Assembly (NCBI GenBank): GCA_001777995.1
Contig: MFFV01000001.1
Span: 1-7,298 of the forward strand
DNA: 7,298 nucleotides
Direction: 5' to 3'
DNA from: Candidatus Falkowbacteria bacterium RIFCSPLOWO2_02_FULL_45_15
GTDB lineage: Bacteria; Patescibacteriota; Patescibacteriia; Patescibacteriales; XYC2-FULL-47-12
Shown here piece by piece: positions 1 through 4,660 of the stretch. The notes beneath the pieces were generated by a model. It was not told the DNA's origin. It did not search any database and saw nothing but the letters and a program-made list of their open reading frames with translations. Positions within the stretch are counted from its first letter, which is position 1, and every line of letters begins with the position of its first letter. The position numbers were made by a program, and so were the translations under genes.

Positions 1-102
1 AAACCGATTATTGACAAAGTTTTTCCGCTTAAAGCAGCGGCCGAAGCACAACGAAGAATGATTGAAGGTAAGCATATTGGTAAAATTGTATTGGAGATTT
101 AA
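1..102 (+). CDS. Zinc-type alcohol dehydrogenase / quinone oxidoreductase, C-terminal end only (5' partial)
   Basis: Frame 1 is open from the first base and ends in TAA at 100-102, giving 33 residues. The tail reads PIIDKVFPL, then AAAEAQRRM, then GKHIGKIVL. This is the typical C-terminus of the medium-chain dehydrogenase/reductase superfamily, especially NAD(P)H:quinone oxidoreductase-like members, where the pattern is P-[VI]-I-D-[KR]-V-[FY]-P-L, then AAEAHRRM, then GKIVL. Known members are soluble NAD(P)H-dependent oxidoreductases acting on quinones, enones or alcohols. The catalytic and Rossmann parts lie outside the window, so substrate and zinc dependence cannot be judged. The next gene, for a DUF302 protein, starts 63 bp downstream on the same strand, so co-transcription is possible. 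Confidence 0.82.
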   Translation, partial: KPIIDKVFPLKAAAEAQRRMIEGKHIGKIVLEI

Positions 103-165
103 CGGCTCGCCATGAAACCTCTTCGTCCGTCATCCTTCAATGGAAATAATTTAACAATCTAAATT
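103..165. other. Short spacer with a repeated word, cggctcgcc
   Basis: This 63-bp spacer begins directly after the oxidoreductase stop with cggctcgccat (103-113). The same word returns in the next spacer as cggctcgcccat (623-634), so the DUF302 gene lies between two near-identical 11-12 bp words. The rest is AT-rich close to the DUF302 start. I see no convincing terminator hairpin, no clear -35/-10 pair, and no Shine-Dalgarno sequence before the ATG at 166. Confidence 0.35.
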
Positions 166-549
166 ATGGACTTCGACTATACCCAAACAACATTAAAAAG
201 CTTTGATTTAGCCGTAAAAAGCGTTGAAGATGAAATTGCCAAAGCGGGGATGCGGGTTTTACATATCCACGATGTTCAGAAAACTCTGATGGAAAAAGGA
301 TTTGAGAGAAATTCGTTTAAAATCGTCGAATTTTGCAACGCAAAATACGCCAATGATTTTTTAAATGCCGATATTAAAATCGGACTTTGCCTGCCTTGTA
401 AAATCAATGTTTATGTTAAAGACGGCCGAACGTTCATTTCCGGCATGCGCCCAAATATTCTCTCTCAATTTTTTCCCGACGCCGATCTGGGAGATAAGCC
501 GCAGGAAATAGACAAAAAAATCCAAGATATTATCAATAATGCTAAATAG
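166..549 (+). CDS. DUF302 domain protein
   Basis: A 127-residue protein whose whole length matches the DUF302 fold, a small alpha/beta domain of unknown biochemical role common in bacteria and archaea. Recognisable parts are the N-terminal strand and helix with SFDLAVKSVEDEIAKAG (12-28), the H-D-V-Q-x-T-L segment (35-41), FKIVEFCNAKYA (51-62, matching the family's 'CNPxLA' region), and IGLCLPCKINVYVKDGRT (72-89, matching 'GLLLPCNVVV'). Cys57 and Cys78 sit at the positions usually occupied by Cys in the family. Cys75 makes an extra C-x-x-C with Cys78. There is no signal peptide or membrane segment, so it is probably cytoplasmic. The ATG at 166 is the only start that keeps the full domain; no Shine-Dalgarno sequence precedes it. 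Family assignment is solid from motifs, but function is unknown. Confidence 0.88.
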   Translation: MDFDYTQTTLKSFDLAVKSVEDEIAKAGMRVLHIHDVQKTLMEKGFERNSFKIVEFCNAKYANDFLNADIKIGLCLPCKINVYVKDGRTFISGMRPNILSQFFPDADLGDKPQEIDKKIQDIINNAK

Positions 550-706
550 CTATAAAAAATTACTGCGCTCTCGCCTCCACTGCGGCTCGGGGCGAATAAC
601 ACAGTACATGCGGTTAGGGACTCGGCTCGCCCATCTCCTTAATCCCGAGCACTAGGGACTACGGATATACCGATAAGTTAGACGAAATTAATTTTTCTCC
701 TATTTT
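550..706 (+). other. 157-bp spacer with weak hairpins and short direct repeats, no gene
   Basis: No plausible reading frame is seen here. Bases 571-595 can fold as a stem, tcgcctc pairing with ggggcga around an 11-base loop (one G-T wobble), but no T-run follows, so it is not a standard terminator. The word tagggact occurs at 615-622 and 653-660. A 5-bp stem, ctcgg (621-625) with ccgag (645-649), lies between these copies. The word cggctcgcc (623-631) repeats the one at 103-111. A GC-rich first part gives way to an AT-rich stretch just before the Nudix start. I cannot name a promoter with confidence. It may be a decayed member of an interspersed intergenic repeat family. Confidence 0.35.
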
Positions 707-1231
707 ATGGACAAAGTTGATTCAATAAATATATGTATTCCCGTGGTCTCCGCAATAATCGAGCGGCATGGCAGGGATGAAACCGAAATTTTAGTTCAGA
801 CTAGATGGAAGCCAGAAAGAGACCCGGAATATTCTGGAACTTTAGAAATCCCTGCTGGCTGGATAGACCGTTACGAAAATGTTTTTGCTGCCCTAAAAAG
901 AGAAGTACTTGAAGAAACAGGCTTGCGTGTAACCAAAATTTTTCCAGATATAAAAACAAAAACATTTTCTCCACGAGATGACAAAAATTTTGCTTTCGTT
1001 CCTTTCTGCTGCCAACAGCAGACTAAGGGCGGTAAACCGTGGATTGGCTTCGTGTTTATTTGCGAAGTTGAGGATAAAGAGCCCGTGCCGCAAGACGATG
1101 AGGTTAAGGATACTAGATGGATTAAAAAATCCGAACTTAAAAAAATGGTGACGGAAACTCCGGAAAAATTTTTTACTCTCCAGTTGGGCCCGCTCGATTA
1201 TTATCTTGATTATTACGAAGAGAGAAAATAA
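707..1231 (+). CDS. Nudix hydrolase
   Basis: A 174-residue protein with a complete Nudix box, G-x5-E-x7-R-E-U-x-E-E-x-G-U, running from Gly51 through Glu57 and R65-E66-V67-L68-E69-E70-T71-G72-L73. It binds the divalent metal and hydrolyses a nucleoside diphosphate linked to another group. Upstream of the box is EIPAGW (47-52), the usual strand and turn before the motif. The N-terminal strand (about 6-18) and the later strand around residues 113-120 complete the fold, and the C-terminus is helical and charged. The length is normal for a single-domain Nudix enzyme. No specificity motif for ADP-ribose, mutagenic nucleotides or capped RNA is evident, so the substrate is unknown. The ATG at 707 follows ttttctcctatttt, which is pyrimidine-rich, with no Shine-Dalgarno sequence. 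It converges with mreB, with 55 bp between the two stop codons. Confidence 0.93.
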   Translation: MDKVDSINICIPVVSAIIERHGRDETEILVQTRWKPERDPEYSGTLEIPAGWIDRYENVFAALKREVLEETGLRVTKIFPDIKTKTFSPRDDKNFAFVPFCCQQQTKGGKPWIGFVFICEVEDKEPVPQDDEVKDTRWIKKSELKKMVTETPEKFFTLQLGPLDYYLDYYEERK

Positions 1232-1250
1232 AAAACAATCTCTTTAACTG

Positions 1251-1265
1251 TTGTCAAAAAGACAA
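1251..1265. terminator. Possible weak bidirectional terminator between the convergent Nudix and mreB genes
   Basis: In the 55-bp gap between converging stop codons, ttgtc (1251-1255) and gacaa (1261-1265) form a perfect 5-bp stem with an all-A loop. On the plus strand aaattt follows. On the minus strand the next bases are mixed and a T-run appears only about 14 bases later, at 1229-1236. The position is right for a shared terminator, but the stem is short and the T-tract is poor. Confidence 0.25.
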
Positions 1266-1286
1266 AAATTTGATTTATCGCTAAAA

Positions 1287-2294
1287 CTAATTCGTCGCTA
1301 AAATACTTCTCTTATACGAACTTAGGTTTTCCAGCGCAATGCCCGTTCCTTTAGCAACGCAAAACAGCGCTTCGTCCGCGACATAAGCCGGCACGCCGGT
1401 CGTGCGCGCGAGCAGTTGGTCAATGTTGCGCAAAAGCGAACTGCCGCCGGCGAGCACCATGCCTTTATCCATAATGTCCGCCGCGAGCTCGGGGGGCGTA
1501 TTCTGCAGTACCTGCTTAACGGAGGTGACGATAGCCTCTAATTCGTTTTGAATGGCGTCCGTCACGTCGTCCGAAGTGGCGGTCACGATGCGCGGCAAGC
1601 CGGAAACGATGTCGCGCCCTTTTATCTCCATCACTAATTTATTTTCTAAATACAGAGCCGAGCCGATGTTAATTTTTATTTCTTCCGCCGTGCGCTCGCC
1701 GATGGCTAAATTGTATTTTTTGCGGATGTAATTCGCAATCGCCGCGTCAAATTTATTGCCGCCCACGCGCACCGAATTAATGGCGACGATGCCGCCCAAA
1801 CTAATAACCGCCATTTCCGCCGTGCCGCCGCCGATGTCAATAATCATGTGGCCCGAAGCCGAACCGATGGGAATGTCCGCGCCGATAGCGGCCGCGACCG
1901 GCTCTTTAATGATGTAGGCGGCTTTGGCGCCGGCGGCAATGGTCGCGTCCGTTACCGCGCGGCGTTCGGTAGAAGTGATGCCGGCCGGAACCGCGATCAT
2001 CACTTCCGGCCGGAACAAGCGAACGCCGCCCAAAGCTTTGTTCAAAAAATAGCGCAGCATCGCTTCGGTCGTTTTATAATCGGCAATCACCCCGTCTTTC
2101 AGCGGCTTAATGGCGACGATAGTTTCCGGCGTCCGACCGACCATTTCTTTGGCTTCATTGCCCACGGCCAAGATTTTTTTGTCGGTCAGGGATATGGCTA
2201 CTACGGAGGGCTCGTTAATTACAATACCGCGCTTGGGCAAATGCACCAGCGTATAAGTTGTTCCGAGATCTATGCCGATTCTTTTGGCAAACAT
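1287..2294 (-). CDS. mreB: Rod-shape-determining protein MreB (bacterial actin)
   Basis: A 335-residue full-length MreB, which polymerises with ATP into membrane-bound filaments that direct elongation-type peptidoglycan synthesis. The actin-superfamily motifs appear in order: phosphate-1 loop GIDLGTTYT (7-15), NEPSVVAI (27-34), the conserved GRTPETIVAIKPLKDGVIADY block (53-73), the VPAGIT region (102-107) with EPVAAAIGA (131-139) holding the putative catalytic Glu131, phosphate-2 DIGGGTAEMAVISLGG (153-168), and adenosine motif MVLAGGSSLLRNID (279-292). The usual first loop GTANTLVY reads GTTYTLVH here, a mild variation. No N-terminal amphipathic extension is present. Start ATG at 2294 gives the normal N-terminus; upstream is tgaacattt with no Shine-Dalgarno sequence. 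The usual partners mreC, mreD, rodA and a class B PBP are not in the window. A 257-bp repeat-bearing spacer separates it from the glycosyltransferase gene upstream. Confidence 0.97.
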   Translation of the reverse strand: MFAKRIGIDLGTTYTLVHLPKRGIVINEPSVVAISLTDKKILAVGNEAKEMVGRTPETIVAIKPLKDGVIADYKTTEAMLRYFLNKALGGVRLFRPEVMIAVPAGITSTERRAVTDATIAAGAKAAYIIKEPVAAAIGADIPIGSASGHMIIDIGGGTAEMAVISLGGIVAINSVRVGGNKFDAAIANYIRKKYNLAIGERTAEEIKINIGSALYLENKLVMEIKGRDIVSGLPRIVTATSDDVTDAIQNELEAIVTSVKQVLQNTPPELAADIMDKGMVLAGGSSLLRNIDQLLARTTGVPAYVADEALFCVAKGTGIALENLSSYKRSILATN

Positions 2295-2331
2295 AAATGT
2301 TCAAAAAGTCTTTATGGATTTAGATGGTTAG

Positions 2332-2541
2332 CGAACCTTTAATGCCTGCCCGCCCCAAATATTGTCATTGCGAGCGACCGAGGGGAGCGAAGCAATCTCG
2401 TTGTTATTCCGGGTAAAATCGGGATTGCTTCGTCGCTCCGAGCGACTCGGGACTCCTCGCAATGACAGCTAATTAATTCGTGGCATTCGTGTAGTCGCAA
2501 GCAGATATAAGTCCGCAAGTAGTTTTCGCGTTAAAGGTTCG
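2332..2541. repeat. 11-bp inverted repeat bracketing most of the mreB upstream spacer
   Basis: cgaacctttaa at 2332-2342 and ttaaaggttcg at 2531-2541 are exact reverse complements, enclosing 188 bp that includes the palindromic element at 2363-2467. The outer end lies about 37 bp upstream of the mreB start and the other end about 10 bp beyond the stop of the glycosyltransferase gene. No matching target-site duplication is visible outside the ends, and there is no reading frame inside. It may be a small non-autonomous element, a long hairpin, or a chance match. Confidence 0.4.
2363..2467. repeat. Interspersed palindromic repeat, tgtcattgcgag type
   Basis: The ends form a perfect 12-bp inverted repeat, tgtcattgcgag (2363-2374) and ctcgcaatgaca (2456-2467). 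Nested inside is another exact pair, cgaagcaatc (2388-2397) and gattgcttcg (2423-2432), around a 25-base centre. The whole 105 bp can fold into one long hairpin with internal mismatches (gagcgaccgagggga against gactcgggactc). From memory, repeats with ends of the form TCATTGCGAG...GAAGCAATCTC are scattered between genes in many unrelated bacterial genomes. The family name and mobility are not certain. It sits between the glycosyltransferase and mreB genes and could stop or attenuate read-through in either direction, although it has no T-tract. Confidence 0.85.
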
Positions 2542-2551
2542 GTTTGACCAA

Positions 2552-3361
2552 TTAAATCCGTACCAAGTTTCTTGAATTACGCCACTTTAAGAAATACTTA
2601 AGCCAGCTGGCGATATGAATTCTGATGCTCGGATTAAAAATCCCCGTCAGCCAACTGCCCTCCCCGCTAAAGCGCTGCGGGTAATGGATAAAAACGGCTT
2701 GGGGATAATACCAAACTTCCCAGCCCGCCTGCCACAGTCGGCGGCAAAGGTCGGTGTCTTCAAAGCCCAAAAAATACCGTTCGTCAAAATAACCCACCTG
2801 CTCTAACGATTTACGGCGGATAAATAAACAGGCGCCGTAAAGCCAGTCCGCCCGGCTGGCTTCGTCGTAATTTTGATCTTTAGTTAAATATAAGTCTAAT
2901 TTATGCTGAATGGCGTTTAATTTTTGCAACGGCGTCCGCCGATATACCGGCGTCAGCAATAAAGGAAAGCGGCAGCGGGTATATTGCAAACTGCCGTCCG
3001 GATTGATTAATTTCGGCCCGACCAGGCCAATTTGGGGATTAGCAGCCATAAAATCATACATCTTGTTAACCGCCCCCGCTAAAGCTACCGTATCCGGATT
3101 TAAAACGACCAAATATTCCCCTCTTGCCTGCTTAACGCCTAAGTTATTGCCGGCCCCCATGCCTAAATTTTTAGGGGACTCAATTAAAATAACGCCCGCG
3201 AAATTTTGCCCGAGCGTTTCTTTTACGCCGTCGCGAGAATCGTTATCCACTACGATGATTTCGTAGCGTAAGCCGCTCCAATCCAACTCCATGATGCTGC
3301 GCAGGCAATTTCTAAGCAAGCCCTTTGATTTGTAGTTTAAGATAATAAAAGAAATATCCAT
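2552..3361 (-). CDS. Family 2 glycosyltransferase (rhamnosyltransferase-like)
   Basis: A 269-residue GT2 enzyme of the GT-A fold that transfers a sugar from a nucleotide-sugar donor, most likely to a glycan acceptor at the inner face of the membrane. Visible signatures are the N-terminal strand ISFIILNYKS (3-12), the nucleotide-binding VVDNDSRDG (37-45), the NLGMGAGNNLG segment (65-75), NPDT (88-91) in place of the metal-binding DxD as is common in WbbL-like enzymes, GPKLINPDGSLQ (115-126), WLYGACLFIRR (173-183), and FDERYFLGFEDTDLCRR (192-208) with the acidic pair E201-D202, followed by His226. This order matches rhamnosyltransferase-like GT2 proteins; donor and acceptor are not readable. 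It has no transmembrane helix, though the last 25 residues are aromatic and basic and could touch the membrane. The gene lies 118 bp downstream of another GT2 gene and shares an identical 15-bp start region with it. Confidence 0.93.
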   Translation of the reverse strand: MDISFIILNYKSKGLLRNCLRSIMELDWSGLRYEIIVVDNDSRDGVKETLGQNFAGVILIESPKNLGMGAGNNLGVKQARGEYLVVLNPDTVALAGAVNKMYDFMAANPQIGLVGPKLINPDGSLQYTRCRFPLLLTPVYRRTPLQKLNAIQHKLDLYLTKDQNYDEASRADWLYGACLFIRRKSLEQVGYFDERYFLGFEDTDLCRRLWQAGWEVWYYPQAVFIHYPQRFSGEGSWLTGIFNPSIRIHIASWLKYFLKWRNSRNLVRI

Positions 3362-3372
3362 AAATAAAATTT
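3358..3372 (-). promoter_or_regulatory. AT-rich start region shared by both glycosyltransferase genes (copy 1)
   Basis: On the minus strand aaattttatttatgg covers the start codon and the 11 bases before it. The identical 15 bases occur at the start of the other glycosyltransferase gene (4583-4597), although the bases further upstream differ. No Shine-Dalgarno sequence lies at normal distance; the nearest purine stretch, aggaattag, is about 15-20 bases upstream of the ATG. The sequence may be an A/U-rich, SD-independent ribosome-binding region. Identity could also come from gene duplication. Confidence 0.5.
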
Positions 3373-3467
3373 CTAATTCCTAATTATTCCCCCGCCGCAG
3401 CGGGATCCCGCCATAGCGGTGATAATGTCTAAATTTGAAATTTATTTAGAATAATTAGGTTAATTAG
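3373..3467. repeat. Cruciform-prone inverted repeat in the spacer between the glycosyltransferase genes
   Basis: cctaattattc (3379-3389) and gaataattagg (3449-3459) are exact reverse complements. With a two-base bulge the pairing extends outward through ctaatt (3373-3378) and aattag (3462-3467), giving 17 paired positions. The interior holds a GC-rich pair of small palindromes (3391-3422) and the AT-rich near-palindrome aaatttgaaattt (3431-3443). The word aattag recurs on the right side (aattagg, aattagc, aattaga). The structure nearly fills the 118-bp spacer, so read-through RNA from the upstream gene would be strongly folded here. There is no coding frame. It may be an inserted miniature element or a processing/attenuation structure. 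Confidence 0.6.
3391..3422. repeat. Two tandem 16-bp GC-rich palindromic units
   Basis: cccgccgcagcgggat (3391-3406) is followed directly by cccgccatagcggtga (3407-3422), with 10 of 16 positions identical. The first unit folds on itself (cccgc with gcggg), and the junction gcgggatcccgc (3400-3411) is a perfect 12-bp palindrome, so alternative hairpins compete. It sits in an otherwise AT-rich spacer, at the head of the larger inverted repeat. Confidence 0.55.
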
Positions 3468-3479
3468 CAATTAGACGTT

Positions 3480-4586
3480 CTACTTTATCCATCTGCCCAC
3501 GCTTTTAGATTTTATTTTTTTGCGTTCCGCTAGCAGCCGCGGCAATTGCGAAATAACCTCTGCCCAAGCCCAAAGCGACCTTTGTTCCAGCAACAAAATA
3601 TACAAAAACTTTTTTAACTCGTACCAGCAGATAAAAATTCCGTAGCGGGCAAAATCAGCGGCGGGCCAGTCTTTGATTAAAATAAAAAGATGGTTGCGGT
3701 AGGAAAGGTAATTTGCCCCAGATGGTTTCCGCCGGCGGTTGGCAACCACACCAATCAGAGTTGAGGTTTCGTTACCTCCGATACTGCGGTCATGATAGGC
3801 AACGGCGCTGCCTACGCGCCAAGCTTGCCAGCCGCTGGCCTGCAGGCGAAAAGCCAAATCAACGTCCTCATGATAGCTAAAAAAATGTTCGTCAAGGCAG
3901 CCGACTTGCCGCAACGCTGCAAGCCGATAAAGCGGCAAACAACCGGAAACGCCAAACACCTCTTGGGTGGCATCATATTGACCCCGGTCTTGTTCTCCCG
4001 CTCCTCGGTCCGCCACCCGGCCGGAACGAAATAAACATAATCCCGTGGTGTCAATAATATCGGTTTTCCCCGCGTTCGTCAATTTATCCCTCCCCTTTCC
4101 AAAATATTCCAAACTATTGATATTATCGCTATTACCGTCCTTATTAAAATAATCTTCGTCATATTCTCTATATTCCCGAAAGGGGCGGGATTTAGCGGCG
4201 TATTTAAAATTCCAGCGCAAAATTTTACCTGCCGCCGCCCCGACGGACAAATTAACCTCCATAAAATTAATCAAAGCGGCAATATAATCCGGCTCTAAAA
4301 TCGTATCCTGATTAAGCAACAAAATAAACTCGGAGCGGCAGAGCTTAATTATTTTATTATGGCCGGCGGCAAAGCCGATATTAGCCGGTTCCGGCGGCAA
4401 AATAACAACGTTGCTCCGCCCGCTGCTTATTTCTTTAACGATGGCCGGACTGTTATCGCTCGAGCCGTTGTCTAAAATAAAAATTTGGCGCTGGTTATGT
4501 TTTTGGTTAAAAATTGAATCCAAACAATACGGCAGATAGGCCGCGCCGTTATAAACCACCAAACTGATGGATAATTTATTCGCCAT
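3480..4586 (-). CDS. Family 2 glycosyltransferase with an inserted polar segment
   Basis: A 368-residue GT2 enzyme. The GT-A signatures are present: LSISLVVYNG (5-14), the nucleotide-binding FILDNGSSDN (36-45), NIGFAAGHN (69-77), NQDT (92-95) at the DxD position, GKILRW (120-125), then IIDTTGLCLFRSGRVADRGAGE (177-198, continued by QYD at 203-205), EVFGVSGCLPLYR (209-221), and LDEHFFSYHEDVDLAFRL (231-248) with E240-D241, followed by His265. A later RNHLFILIKDW (297-307) and a hydrophobic, aromatic stretch (about 312-345) suggest membrane association at the C-terminus, typical of WbbL-like members. Residues about 131-173 form a highly polar D/N/K/G-rich stretch between two conserved blocks that normally lie much closer, so it looks like an insertion. 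The gene follows the surface protein gene after 74 bp and is only distantly similar to the 269-residue enzyme. Donor and acceptor are unknown. Start ATG at 4586 gives the correct N-terminus. Confidence 0.93.
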   Translation of the reverse strand: MANKLSISLVVYNGAAYLPYCLDSIFNQKHNQRQIFILDNGSSDNSPAIVKEISSGRSNVVILPPEPANIGFAAGHNKIIKLCRSEFILLLNQDTILEPDYIAALINFMEVNLSVGAAAGKILRWNFKYAAKSRPFREYREYDEDYFNKDGNSDNINSLEYFGKGRDKLTNAGKTDIIDTTGLCLFRSGRVADRGAGEQDRGQYDATQEVFGVSGCLPLYRLAALRQVGCLDEHFFSYHEDVDLAFRLQASGWQAWRVGSAVAYHDRSIGGNETSTLIGVVANRRRKPSGANYLSYRNHLFILIKDWPAADFARYGIFICWYELKKFLYILLLEQRSLWAWAEVISQLPRLLAERKKIKSKSVGRWIK

Positions 4587-4597
4587 AAATAAAATTT
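4583..4597 (-). promoter_or_regulatory. AT-rich start region shared by both glycosyltransferase genes (copy 2)
   Basis: This stretch is identical over 15 bases to 3358-3372: aaattttatttatgg on the minus strand, including the start ATG. It directly follows a predicted hairpin (4598-4632), so its T-rich stretch could act either as the U-tract of an attenuator or as an SD-independent ribosome entry region. Confidence 0.5.
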
Positions 4598-4635
4598 GAG
4601 ACCGCCCGCCATTAAGATGGAAAAACGGCCTCCTT
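4598..4635 (-). promoter_or_regulatory. Hairpin overlapping a displaced Shine-Dalgarno sequence upstream of the glycosyltransferase gene
   Basis: On the minus strand gaggccg (4632-4626) pairs with cggtctc (4604-4598), seven pairs including one G-T wobble. An inner ccat/atgg stem (4620-4617 with 4612-4609) sits around a four-base loop. A perfect aaggagg (4635-4629) overlaps the outer 5' arm, so the stem would partly hide it. It lies 42 bases upstream of the gene's ATG, too far for normal initiation, and 16 bases before an out-of-frame ATG at 4612. A T-rich stretch follows the hairpin, so it may be a weak terminator or attenuator separating the surface protein gene from the glycosyltransferase genes. 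Confidence 0.35.
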
Positions 4636-4660
4636 GTCAGAACGATAATAATAACTTGCC

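Noticed and set aside
571..595. Intrinsic terminator after the DUF302 gene
   Set aside because: The stem is plausible but no T-run follows, and GC-rich DNA continues.
893..1093. Minus-strand 66-codon frame opposite the Nudix gene
   Set aside because: It is antisense to a complete Nudix box gene and has no family features.
1848..2342. Plus-strand open frame of 164 codons opposite mreB
   Set aside because: It lies wholly antisense to the conserved mreB motifs, is rich in Arg/Gly/His from the reversed codons, and resembles no protein family.
2363..2467. CRISPR repeat or tRNA-like structure
   Set aside because: There is only one palindromic unit, with no regular repeat-spacer series, and no cloverleaf with a TTCGA-type arm.
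3812..4054. Minus-strand 80-codon frame inside the 368-residue glycosyltransferase gene
   Set aside because: It is an alternate frame of a gene whose correct frame carries all GT2 motifs, with no evidence of a frameshift.
4472..4612. 46-codon minus-strand frame starting 16 bases after aaggagg
   Set aside because: It overlaps the glycosyltransferase gene out of frame, its sequence resembles no protein, and the spacing from the Shine-Dalgarno sequence is too long. It is kept only as a possible leader in the hairpin finding.
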